Positions 26,701 through 33,606 of a DNA stretch of 46,753 nt are shown here, piece by piece. The first letter of the stretch is position 1; every line of letters begins with the position of its first letter. Location of the stretch: positions 1 through 46,753 of the forward strand of contig JAKEEU010000326.1 of NCBI GenBank assembly GCA_022616415.1, written 5' to 3'. Below the pieces are notes generated by a model. The model had not been told where the DNA came from. It made no database searches and saw only the letters and a program-made list of their open reading frames with translations. Origin of the DNA: Candidatus Zhuqueibacterota bacterium (GTDB lineage Bacteria > Zhuqueibacterota > Zhuqueibacteria > Zhuqueibacterales > Zhuqueibacteraceae). Made by a program: the position numbers and the translations under genes.

Positions 26701-28208
26701 AAATCTCGCGGCCAAAAGAATTGGCGCTCGGCAGCTTGCAGCGCGCCCTCGCCAGATTGGAGACGGCGGTGGAGAAGATCGAGTCATTGGAGCAAAACGT
26801 CAACGAGCGCATCTCGACGCAAGTCGACGAAAATTTGCAAAAGATCGACGAGGTGATTTTGCGAGAGTCCACGCTCATGGCGAGGGCACGCCTCAGACAA
26901 AAAGAAGCGGCGGCGTTGGGCTCCTGGTATCTGGAACAAGCCTGGAAGTGGCTGAGCACCAACTACAGACTCATCGCCCGCCGGCTGGAGCACCGCTACC
27001 GGCCGTTTGCGGAAGTCGCCATCAAAGATATCCGCACCACGCTGGGACTGCAGCAATTGACCCCCGCGGAGATTCTGGCGATTCACGACCAGGCCAAGCT
27101 CGATCAAAGCGTGATTGCGCAACTGCCGTTCATTTACCAAAAACTGTTCGACATCACCCCCCTCCAGACCGGCGATTTCCTCATCGCGCGCGGCGAGGAG
27201 ATCGAGCTTGTCAAAACCGCCAAGCAACGCTGGCAGCAAGGCATGCACTGCGCCATCGCCGTGGTCGGAGAATTGGGCAGCGGCAAAACCAGCTTCATCA
27301 ATGTGTGCGTCAAAGAGATCCTGCAAGATTGCCGCGTTTACAGCAAAACCTTTCCTCACGTTGTGGCCAGCGAAGAAGCGTTGGCGAAGGAATTGGCGGC
27401 GTTGCTGCGCATTCCGCCGGCCCGGAACTGGGATGAATTGGAGACGGCGCTTGCGCAAACGCCGGAGCGGTTTGCCGTCGTGCTGGAAGATGCGCACAAG
27501 CTTTTTCTCAGAACGCTCGGCGGTTTCCAGGCGCTCAGACGGCTGCTCCTGTTGGTGGCCAACACCAGCGACAGAGTGCTGTGGATTTTTTCCATGCGCG
27601 CTTTTGCCTGGCGCTATCTGAACAAAGTGCTCAACCTGGCGGATTGCTTCACTTTCGTCATCAACATGGAAAACGTCTCGCGAGACGAAATGGAAAGGGT
27701 CATTCTTTCCCGGCACAAAGTCAGCGGTTTCGATCTGCGGTTTCTGCCCGACGAGGTGATGAAACACCGGCGCAAATATCGCAACGCCTCGGAGGGGGAA
27801 AAGCAGCAAATTCTTGGCAAGGAATATTTCGATCAATTGAGCAAGGCCACAGAGGGCAATATTCTTGCGGCCATGTTCTATTGGCTGAAATCGCTCGGCG
27901 AGGTGCGGGACGGCGAGCTGGCCGTCAAGCCGCTGCGGCGATTGGCCTTCGATTTCTTGCACGACTTGCAGGTGGAAAAACTGCTGACCCTAGCCATGGT
28001 CATCCAGCACGGCAGCCTCGCGGTTGGCGAGCACGCGCAAATTTTCGGGCAGGATCTTCACGCCAGCCAGGCCACGTTGACTTATTTGGCGAATATCAAC
28101 TTGCTGATCAAAGAAATCGACGAAAGTGATGAAGGCCGTTTTGCCGTCAGCCGGGTTATTTACAAGCCGTTGGCAAACGAGCTGAGGGATTTGAACATTT
28201 TGCATTAA
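23715..28208 (+). CDS. Giant CPA2 antiporter fused to helical region, P-loop NTPase and winged-helix-like C-terminus
   Basis: 1497 residues. Residues 1-430 are a KefB-like antiporter with about 12 helices: LPKITGYIVTGIVFGPYVV, ILAIGTSPSATIAVINETG, LGAAVVKDVVMVVLLA (with the TM6-type Asp) and WLSFIAQAGVVLGLSII. A Pro/Ala linker (430-460) leads to about 700 residues of charged helices and coiled coil (460-1160). A P-loop domain has VVGELGSGKTSF (~1187) and a Walker B-like FAVVLEDAH (~1255), resembling AAA+/STAND regulatory NTPases. The last ~90 residues look winged-helix-like and end NILH. KefB-type exchangers normally carry RCK/TrkA domains, so swapping these for a helical arm plus NTPase is unusual. 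I infer NTP-dependent gating or tension-coupled assembly. An intact MscS gene follows after a 110-bp palindromic gap. Confidence 0.88.
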   Translation: MRRIIILGLLFLLMYALQFLQVETEAPFHPKSLATLGFVLLAAYTLGEVTSSFGLPKITGYIVTGIVFGPYVVNLFSVGVVDDLKGVNSLAIGLIALTAGGELKLSGLRRVAKSLTFIVLIKGFLILLAVGLTVFAIRPLIPFLADATAPLVLAVGAIFGILAIGTSPSATIAVINETGAAGRLTDTTLGAAVVKDVVMVVLLAVAISLAKLFSTPGMVFESTVFLHVGKELLFSIIAGAVLGATIIAYIRFIHAEMWLFIVGVIFFATAVAELFHLEALLMFITAGFMVQNFSKFGDSLIHPIEDVSLPVYVVFFSIAGAGLELGALRQVGVVALILVVVRIVAIYFGTRFATTLANEPPAIKKNAWLSFIAQAGVVLGLSIIVENNLPGLGAEIKTVVLGTIALNLILGPITFKIALANAGETKEKREAAAVVPAAETPAAVAGEPVPAVQLPLEVRYPVPDFLSPQLNEAAGRLREQLIKLQNEFVETFIKPQTGELQSFVAQMRNLYGHAVERLAAEVVRIFDATPRPLIHIVRESRIAFSRRLMGEITSFAANDERTVAAQNAFKELFAAVAAICEQSEAGIEVTQEPERFQALPGDSLFVQARKMLKRWRKKIVGMFGSGAAMTRFVSLRRLAKYHFAGGLPMPMLKAANWVGAQPLFALKKCAILYRLIDEGYETLITFLEENGENPPAKTALNRMRASLDEEFKQALADVEQYGHDCQKGLGLIWAQTYGTFLRDLRLAGTFELPRRRYRYSRIYEQSEKAKSSIAAALAVWSKYNKGFAGNHAKQAEIVILEDNVSRIVDATIFQTAGRLFEKLQAGVLAAKEKCEAGRQNLEQAFDAGAHMARLREAIVAQQEEIVAFIQNDSLKKLNALRASRELNALMDVMLQKFSELADEMPREYFIVDEDDVPAREEEGMTPPDFKLEMVPMQEIVRSYLESEIARDLGDVNRLMLEEVDETIQMTTDVYKIIKYNLTAATEALQTAEPPNEISRPKELALGSLQRALARLETAVEKIESLEQNVNERISTQVDENLQKIDEVILRESTLMARARLRQKEAAALGSWYLEQAWKWLSTNYRLIARRLEHRYRPFAEVAIKDIRTTLGLQQLTPAEILAIHDQAKLDQSVIAQLPFIYQKLFDITPLQTGDFLIARGEEIELVKTAKQRWQQGMHCAIAVVGELGSGKTSFINVCVKEILQDCRVYSKTFPHVVASEEALAKELAALLRIPPARNWDELETALAQTPERFAVVLEDAHKLFLRTLGGFQALRRLLLLVANTSDRVLWIFSMRAFAWRYLNKVLNLADCFTFVINMENVSRDEMERVILSRHKVSGFDLRFLPDEVMKHRRKYRNASEGEKQQILGKEYFDQLSKATEGNILAAMFYWLKSLGEVRDGELAVKPLRRLAFDFLHDLQVEKLLTLAMVIQHGSLAVGEHAQIFGQDLHASQATLTYLANINLLIKEIDESDEGRFAVSRVIYKPLANELRDLNILH

Positions 28209-28212
28209 AATT

Positions 28213-28302
28213 TTCGCCCACAGAAAAGAAATCCTTACAGGCGCAGCCCACAGAAATGTTTTTTGATTTTAATTCTGTGGGGGTTCTTTTTCAGTGGGCG
28301 AA
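28213..28302. repeat. CCCACAGAA palindromic repeat, copy B
   Basis: It starts TTCGCCCACAGAAAAGAAATCC, carries GCCCACAGAAATG, and ends AATTCTGTGGGGGTTC then TTTTCAGTGGGCGAA, matching copy A at 23587-23662. The ends form an inverted repeat. It separates the fusion gene from mscS. Confidence 0.85.
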
Positions 28303-28318
28303 GAAAATTCAAACAAAT

Positions 28319-29656
28319 ATGCTTAAATATTTTTCTTTCATACTTTGCTTGCTGTTCTGCCGGGCGACGCCGGCTTTCAGCATGCAAGACACCTCGAAGC
28401 AGGTTATCGTCCCTACCGATAGCCTGATTAAGGCCGTCGGAACGGTGGACTCCATCAAGGCGCAGGTGACGGCGGTGGATTCCTCCGATACGACAGTCAC
28501 TAAAGCGAAGAAAAGCCAAATACGGATTGACTCATCGGCATCTCGGGATACCACCATGAGCGTGTCGAGAGCCGATAGTCTTCCTGCTCCAACCGCAAAG
28601 GCGCAATCGGTGGCGGTGGATTCTTTGGAAGAATCGAAACAGCAGGAAATCGAAACCACGGTTGAATTGCCGCAAACTGTGGATACGGCAACCGCAGCAC
28701 CGCCAGCTTTAACCCCATCGTTGGCGGATACAACGGCGGCTGCCAAAGTGGTTGGTGATACGTCGCGTAGCGCAGAAGGCAAAACCCAACCCGAGACGCT
28801 GCCTCGAAGCATTTCCGAAGAAGCCACGAGCGCCGAGGAAAACATTCTGCGGCAGCTCGAGGGATTGGCGAGCATCTTCTCCCTGCCGAGAATCATTTTG
28901 ACGCTGATCGTATTTTTTGTCACCTATTTCGTCGCCAAGATCGTTACGATTTTTTTGACGCGAATTGCCAAGCGGCGCGCCCGGCTGGCTCCCAAGCTGC
29001 GCAAAGCCATACCGCTCGTCAGCTTCGGCTTGTGGTTTTTCGCGGCCTATTTGGTGATCGTCGGCATTTTTGCGCGCTCACCCCTGTCGATCGCGATCAT
29101 CATGGCCGTGCTGGCGCTGGCGTTTTTCTTCGCTTCCCGGCAACTGCTGCAAGATATTGTCGGCGGCCTGGTGATCTTGTTCGAGCGGCCGTTTCACATC
29201 GGTGATCGCATCCGCATCGGCGGACATTACGGCGAGGTGGCGAAAATCGGGTTGCGCGCCTTTCGCCTGCTGGCGCCGGATGGCTCGGTGGTGGTCATCC
29301 CCAACGCGGAAGTGATGCGGCAGTCGATTGCCAACGCCAACCCCGGCAAAACCGAAAGCCTGGTGGCCGCGGAGCTGCTGCTGCCCGCCAACGTTGACAT
29401 TGAAGCCGCCAGAAAAATAGCGTTCGAGGCGGCAGCCGTGTCGCCATTTGTCTACATCAAGAAACCGATCGAAGTGCAAGTCGACGAGGAATACAGAGAT
29501 GAGCTGCTGACGAAGCTCCTCGTCAAGGCCTACGTTTTCGACGCGCGCTACGAGCGTGAGCTGCGCAGCCACATCATCACGCAGGCGCGCAAGGGTCTGC
29601 AACACCAAATTGAAAAATCATTCAACAATCGTTTCAAAACAAAATTGTTGAATTAA
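28319..29656 (+). CDS. MscS-family mechanosensitive channel with long periplasmic N-terminal segment
   Basis: 445 residues from ATG 28319, chosen because it begins a signal peptide (MLKYFSFILCLLFCRATPAFS) and upstream codons lie in the palindromic repeat. About 160 residues rich in Ser, Thr, Asp and Ala follow. The channel core has membrane helices near 190-215 and 235-255, the pore helix IIMAVLALAFFFASRQLLQDIV, and the beta domain FERPFHIGDRIRIGGHYGEV...GSVVVIPNAEV. Under family knowledge it opens on membrane tension and releases solutes at hypo-osmotic shock. It is the intact relative of the relic at 17478 and is paired with the antiporter-NTPase fusion, as that relic is paired with the small NILH protein. 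Confidence 0.93.
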   Translation: MLKYFSFILCLLFCRATPAFSMQDTSKQVIVPTDSLIKAVGTVDSIKAQVTAVDSSDTTVTKAKKSQIRIDSSASRDTTMSVSRADSLPAPTAKAQSVAVDSLEESKQQEIETTVELPQTVDTATAAPPALTPSLADTTAAAKVVGDTSRSAEGKTQPETLPRSISEEATSAEENILRQLEGLASIFSLPRIILTLIVFFVTYFVAKIVTIFLTRIAKRRARLAPKLRKAIPLVSFGLWFFAAYLVIVGIFARSPLSIAIIMAVLALAFFFASRQLLQDIVGGLVILFERPFHIGDRIRIGGHYGEVAKIGLRAFRLLAPDGSVVVIPNAEVMRQSIANANPGKTESLVAAELLLPANVDIEAARKIAFEAAAVSPFVYIKKPIEVQVDEEYRDELLTKLLVKAYVFDARYERELRSHIITQARKGLQHQIEKSFNNRFKTKLLN

Positions 29657-29706
29657 GGCATACCCGAACCCTCTCCGGTTCCAAATTAAAACGAAAGGAT
29701 ACCACG

Positions 29707-29889
29707 ATGAAAGCGAGGTCCGCAGCGCGCGACGTGTTCGGCTTGTTCGTGCCGGAGCCGGCGCTCGACAAAACAAAGTATTTGACTTTTCATTTTTCCT
29801 TCACCCGGCACAACACGGCATTCCCCTCATTAAACACCACCCGTTTTACGCCCGCCGTTCGTGGTGAAAACGCAAGTTCGCCGCCATGA
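29707..29889 (+). CDS. Possible orphan gene start (60 codons), probably a remnant
   Basis: AAAGGA lies 8 nt before an ATG that opens MKARSAARDVFGLFVPEPAL. From about 29790 the frame runs antisense into the metallopeptidase gene, so only the first ~28 codons lie in free sequence. I recognise no family. It may be the 5' end of a deleted gene. The rest of the convergent gap (29657-29706) has only a weak GAACC/GGTTC hairpin. Confidence 0.2.
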   Translation: MKARSAARDVFGLFVPEPALDKTKYLTFHFSFTRHNTAFPSLNTTRFTPAVRGENASSPP

Positions 29890-32183
29890 TGATCAACCCA
29901 GAAACGCTGAGTCACGCGCACGCCGTCGGCATACTCAACCATGACCGGAACCGGCATGCGAAAGTCCGGCGGCACCTCTTCCTGTTGCACCGATATTTCC
30001 ACCGCACTGCCGGAATCCGCCGGCACGAGGCGATATTCCCAACGATATGTTGGAATCGCCATGCCATAAACCCACTGCCTGAAAAACCAGTCCAGGCTGC
30101 CGCCGAAATGTTTTTCAGCGACGTTTTGCAAATCTTGCGTTGAAGGATCGCCGCCCCAATACGTGCGTGCAAAATCGGCGAGAAACTCCCAGAATCTGGC
30201 GTCGCTGCCGGTCTTGAGATCGCGCAGCAGCCAACGCAGCGAGTGCAAAAGATAAGCGCCCTTCAAATACGTTTGGAGATAATAATCGAGCGCATGTTTC
30301 TGGCCGAGACGGAGCCCCATCGACAAAGGCCCGGCGGCCAAACCCTCTCCCTTTTTCAACGCCGCTTTGCCGAGGCCGAAACGTTTGAAGCCCAAGGCCA
30401 CGCCGACGTTGCCGCCCTCCAAAAGATCGTCGCGCCAGGCCTCGAGCAAATGCGCGAAGCTGTCGCGATCCTGTCGCACCCATTCAACATAAAGCGCGCC
30501 GAGATATTCGGCGAAGGCTTCGCTCAGCCATTGATCGCGATAGGTGGCCCAACCGATCGCATTGCCAAACCATTGGTGCGCGACTTCGTGGCTGCGCAAG
30601 GCTTCGAGGATGCCGGACAAATGCGTTTGAAAGCCGACCCAGGAAAGTGTGACCAATCCCGGAAACCCGTGACTGACAAATCCCGGCGCTTCGACGACGC
30701 GCAGCATCGGCCCTGGATACGTTGCGATCAGTCGGTTAAAAAGAAAAAGACTGTTGGCGATATCAGCAGCAACGTGGCGGCGTTGTTGCGTGCTGCGATA
30801 TGAAGTCGAGTGAATTTCCAAACGCGGCAACCCGTCGACGAGCAAAGTGTCGGAGTCGAATTTTCCGAGACAAAACGACGCGGCTTTGGCCGGAAAAGAT
30901 TCGATATAATAGCTCAAGCGGTATTCGCCTTCCTCCCATTCGCGCGCCAGGTGGCCGATGCCCAAAACTCGCAGCGAGCGCGGATATTTGAAAATAACGC
31001 GGTAGACGGCGCGCCGCAAGTAATCCAAATGCGGCACCCAAAACACGGTCTCTTTGAGAAACAAAATGCCGTTTTCATTTTTTTCCAAAATTTTGCCGTC
31101 GTAATGAAAAAGCAGGCGGATGGTATCGCGTTGGGAAACCGTTTCCGGCACGAATACAGTGAGGCCGTTTTCCTTTTTTTCTTGCACAAAATCCAGCGTG
31201 TCGCCAAATTCGGAGGTGACCCGTGTCACGGTGAGATCCGCTGCGAGCTGAAAAAAGAGGGTCGAAGGCTTTTGGCGGGCGGTGAAAATATCCACGCCCA
31301 TATCCGCGGTCACGCGGCCGTTGGGGTTAAGCTCGACCCAGCCGTTGTATTTCGTCAGTCGAAGAAAGTCCGCCGGCGCCGCCGCAAAATAATCTCCCAC
31401 GGGATAACTGCAAACGGTGTAAAGCGGACGCCCCAAAGCCTGGGGGAGATATTGCAATAATTCTATTGACTCATGCGCGCGCGGCTCGTAAAGATAAAGA
31501 TAAATTGACGGGGAAGACGAGCGCGGCTCATTCGGCTCAAAAGCACTTCCGGGCACGAAGGCGCAAGCGACAAATTCACTTGGCGATTCGGCGTACCGGC
31601 TGCTGAGGAGATAAGCGGCGAGATTGAAGCCGCGGCGCTGAAGCAAATCTTTTTGCAATAGTCCCGGTAGCGCTGCGGCGTTGCTGCTCATTTGAACCGG
31701 AGCGCGCGGCAACTTTTGCCACGGCCAGCGAATACGAGCGTGCGCGTTGACGCCGAAAGTGTCCGCGCCATCGGTCACCCCTTCGCCGAAGGGCGCGTTC
31801 ACAAAACGCCATAAGATCGTGGAGGCGCTGCCGGCAAAAACCGAGTCGCGCGTGAAGCGATGCAATTGCTGGCGTTCCAAAGCGTGGCGAGGCGCGAAGC
31901 GCACATGGGCGTTCCCTTCAAAGAGCAGGCCGGCGAGCGCACCGGCGCTATCCCGCAACGTTGCAAGCTGTCCGCGTGCGAGCATGATTTCAAGATCGGG
32001 CAAAACAAGACGGAGAGAATCATTCACCACAAAAGCGGAATCGCTGAGCAGAGGTTGCTGCAAGGAATGATAAATTTTTCGGCGCGTCGCGTCACGCAGA
32101 TGGTTGGATTGGGCTAGAATTGATCCCTGCGCGAGCAGGATGCAGGCGACGACAATTGCATGGGCCGGCCGTAACAGTATCAT
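29790..32183 (-). CDS. Exported M1-family (gluzincin) metallopeptidase-like protein
   Basis: 797 residues from ATG 32183. A signal peptide (HAIVVACILLAQGSILAQS) points to export. A beta-rich N-terminal half (~30-450) precedes the zinc site: HEVAHQWF near residue 533 and, 18 residues on, the third ligand Glu in WLSEAFAEY, which is exactly the HExxH-x18-E spacing of M1 peptidases. The GAMEN exopeptidase motif that should lie about 30 residues upstream is replaced by GFPGLVTLS. Binding of a free N-terminus, and hence aminopeptidase activity, is therefore doubtful. The C-terminal segment (KHFGGSLDWFFRQWVYG) is the usual ERAP/M1 helical end. The gene is monocistronic, convergent with mscS. An in-frame TTG at 32213 is an alternative start. 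Confidence 0.9.
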   Translation of the reverse strand: MILLRPAHAIVVACILLAQGSILAQSNHLRDATRRKIYHSLQQPLLSDSAFVVNDSLRLVLPDLEIMLARGQLATLRDSAGALAGLLFEGNAHVRFAPRHALERQQLHRFTRDSVFAGSASTILWRFVNAPFGEGVTDGADTFGVNAHARIRWPWQKLPRAPVQMSSNAAALPGLLQKDLLQRRGFNLAAYLLSSRYAESPSEFVACAFVPGSAFEPNEPRSSSPSIYLYLYEPRAHESIELLQYLPQALGRPLYTVCSYPVGDYFAAAPADFLRLTKYNGWVELNPNGRVTADMGVDIFTARQKPSTLFFQLAADLTVTRVTSEFGDTLDFVQEKKENGLTVFVPETVSQRDTIRLLFHYDGKILEKNENGILFLKETVFWVPHLDYLRRAVYRVIFKYPRSLRVLGIGHLAREWEEGEYRLSYYIESFPAKAASFCLGKFDSDTLLVDGLPRLEIHSTSYRSTQQRRHVAADIANSLFLFNRLIATYPGPMLRVVEAPGFVSHGFPGLVTLSWVGFQTHLSGILEALRSHEVAHQWFGNAIGWATYRDQWLSEAFAEYLGALYVEWVRQDRDSFAHLLEAWRDDLLEGGNVGVALGFKRFGLGKAALKKGEGLAAGPLSMGLRLGQKHALDYYLQTYLKGAYLLHSLRWLLRDLKTGSDARFWEFLADFARTYWGGDPSTQDLQNVAEKHFGGSLDWFFRQWVYGMAIPTYRWEYRLVPADSGSAVEISVQQEEVPPDFRMPVPVMVEYADGVRVTQRFWVDHHGGELAFSPRTAGVKRVVFNEGNAVLCRVKEK

Positions 32184-32267
32184 CAAAGAAAGAGTCTTTG
32201 TCTGCTCCTTCAACCCTTTTCACGACTTTATAACCTGGCGCGGCAATTTGCCGCAACGAAAACAGTC

Positions 32268-32332
32268 AACCGCAAATGAACGCGAATTCACGCGAATAAA
32301 AAATCAGCGTGTGTTCGCGTGAATCGGCGGTT
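32268..32332. repeat. CGCGAATTCACGCG palindromic repeat
   Basis: AACCGC...GAACGCGAATTCACGCGAA on the left is complemented by TTCGCGTGAATCGGCGGTT on the right, giving an imperfect 65-bp hairpin between the metallopeptidase and HD genes. It is a further family of dispersed palindromic element. Confidence 0.75.
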
Positions 32333-32350
32333 CGTTAAAAATCTTCGCGG

Positions 32351-32950
32351 TCATAATGGTTTTTCCAGGGAAATACCATAACCTTGCGCCCCAGTTCCTG
32401 CCAACCCCAATTCTTTTGCCGCGTTTTTCATGGCCGCCAAAACGTTGGCAATGTGCTCATCCAAAGCAATGCCCAGCAGCTCGGCGCCGCGCGTGATGTC
32501 CTCGCGGCTGACCTGGCGGGCGAAGGCCTTGTCCTTCATTTTCTTTTTGACGGAGCTGACTTCGACTTCCAGCACGCTTTTGGTGGGTCGCACCAGCGCG
32601 ACGGCGGTGATGAAGCCGCACAGCTCGTCCACGGCGAGAATGGTTTTCTCCATCGACGTTTCGGCCTTGACGCCGGAATAATCCGCGTGCGCGAGAATGG
32701 CGCGGGCAATCTCCTCCGGCTCGCCCCTCTCGCGCAGCAGCTTGACGGTTTGATAAGGATGCTCTTCCTTGCTCGGATGCTTTTCGTAATCCATGTCGTG
32801 GAGAATGCCGACGACCGCCCATTTCTCTTCATCTTCGCCGAATTTGCGGGCATAAAAACGCATTGCCGCCTCGACAGCGAGCATGTGCTTGCGGAGGCTG
32901 TCACTTTGCGTCCATTCGCATATTAAATTATAGGCTTGGTCACGGGTCAT
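32351..32950 (-). CDS. HD-domain phosphohydrolase
   Basis: 199 residues. The metal-binding HD pattern is clear: LRKHMLAVEAAM (His ~21), VVGILHDMDYEKHP (His-Asp ~51-52), HPYQTVKLL and AILAHADYSG. Members are metal-dependent phosphatases or phosphodiesterases, often on nucleotides, and the substrate cannot be told. This belongs to the small stand-alone HDIG group also annotated as hydrolases. It is the last gene in a minus-strand run with the DUF4276/ATPase pair, 41 bp after the DUF4276 stop, but may be independent. The base composition is like that of the core genes. Confidence 0.9.
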   Translation of the reverse strand: MTRDQAYNLICEWTQSDSLRKHMLAVEAAMRFYARKFGEDEEKWAVVGILHDMDYEKHPSKEEHPYQTVKLLRERGEPEEIARAILAHADYSGVKAETSMEKTILAVDELCGFITAVALVRPTKSVLEVEVSSVKKKMKDKAFARQVSREDITRGAELLGIALDEHIANVLAAMKNAAKELGLAGTGAQGYGISLEKPL

Positions 32951-32991
32951 TATACTTTTATCCTATTTGTGTAGTGATTTTTCCGTTGCCA

Positions 32992-33606
32992 TTATGAATT
33001 CATTTTTTCGGCAAGGGTTTTAAAGAGACGATCACAATGGGGGGCCGCATGACGAACTTTGGCAACTTCCAATTGTTCGAGAATTCTGAAACCATGTCGG
33101 GTTTTGTGATATTCGCCTTTCGAAGTATTGCGAGTGGCATCCTTGAGTGCTGACAGCAACGTTTTCTTCTCGATCTGTTCCACATTTGGATTCTTCGGTA
33201 CGGCGTTCTCGTTGAAACCTCGTCCATAAAATCGGTTCAAAGCAGAGAGGTCTGCGATAAGCCATGCTTCCATTATTTGAACCATTAAATGGCAGTGTTC
33301 ATCGCTGACTTGTCCTGCGTTCCAACCATCGCGTCCCTGTAAGTGTTGCCATGGACTTTTGCTCACCGAGGCCTCGGAATCGACGAGCAAAATATTGAAA
33401 GCATTCGGATGTTTTTGCAAAGCGGTTGAGAAATCACTAAAAGCCTGATTGCGACGTCCACATGCAATGATTTGAAACTTAATGCGATTCATCCTTGCGA
33501 TTTGGATAAGCGCATTCAAAAAACTTCTGAATCCATCTCGCAGCAATTTTTTTGTATGTATATCATTGCCAGCGCCTTCCACATAAAGGCGAATTTCATT
33601 TACCAT
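32992..33606 (-). CDS. DUF4276 (TOPRIM-like) protein, partner of AAA ATPase
   Basis: 204 residues. The N-terminal YVEGAGND and the later NILLVDSEASV carry the acidic residues of a TOPRIM-like nuclease fold, as in DUF4276. EAWLIADLSAL and the C-terminal EVAKVRHAAPHCDRLF are also typical. The start ATG lies inside the last codons of the ATPase gene (7-nt overlap) with GGGAGG just before it, so the two are translated together. ATPase plus TOPRIM pairs of the OLD/PARIS/Gabija kind act in phage defence. A similar role here is inference by analogy. The region is more AT-rich than its neighbours, consistent with transfer. Confidence 0.85.
   Translation of the reverse strand: MVNEIRLYVEGAGNDIHTKKLLRDGFRSFLNALIQIARMNRIKFQIIACGRRNQAFSDFSTALQKHPNAFNILLVDSEASVSKSPWQHLQGRDGWNAGQVSDEHCHLMVQIMEAWLIADLSALNRFYGRGFNENAVPKNPNVEQIEKKTLLSALKDATRNTSKGEYHKTRHGFRILEQLEVAKVRHAAPHCDRLFKTLAEKMNS

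Noticed and set aside
26784..27962. 392-codon minus-strand frame inside the antiporter fusion gene
   Set aside because: It is antisense to a well-supported P-loop domain and shows no family motif.
23715..28208. Splitting the 1497-codon frame into an antiporter gene and a separate NTPase gene
   Set aside because: There is no stop codon, no internal ribosome site with a convincing start near residues 430-470, and the Pro/Ala linker reads as a natural interdomain segment.
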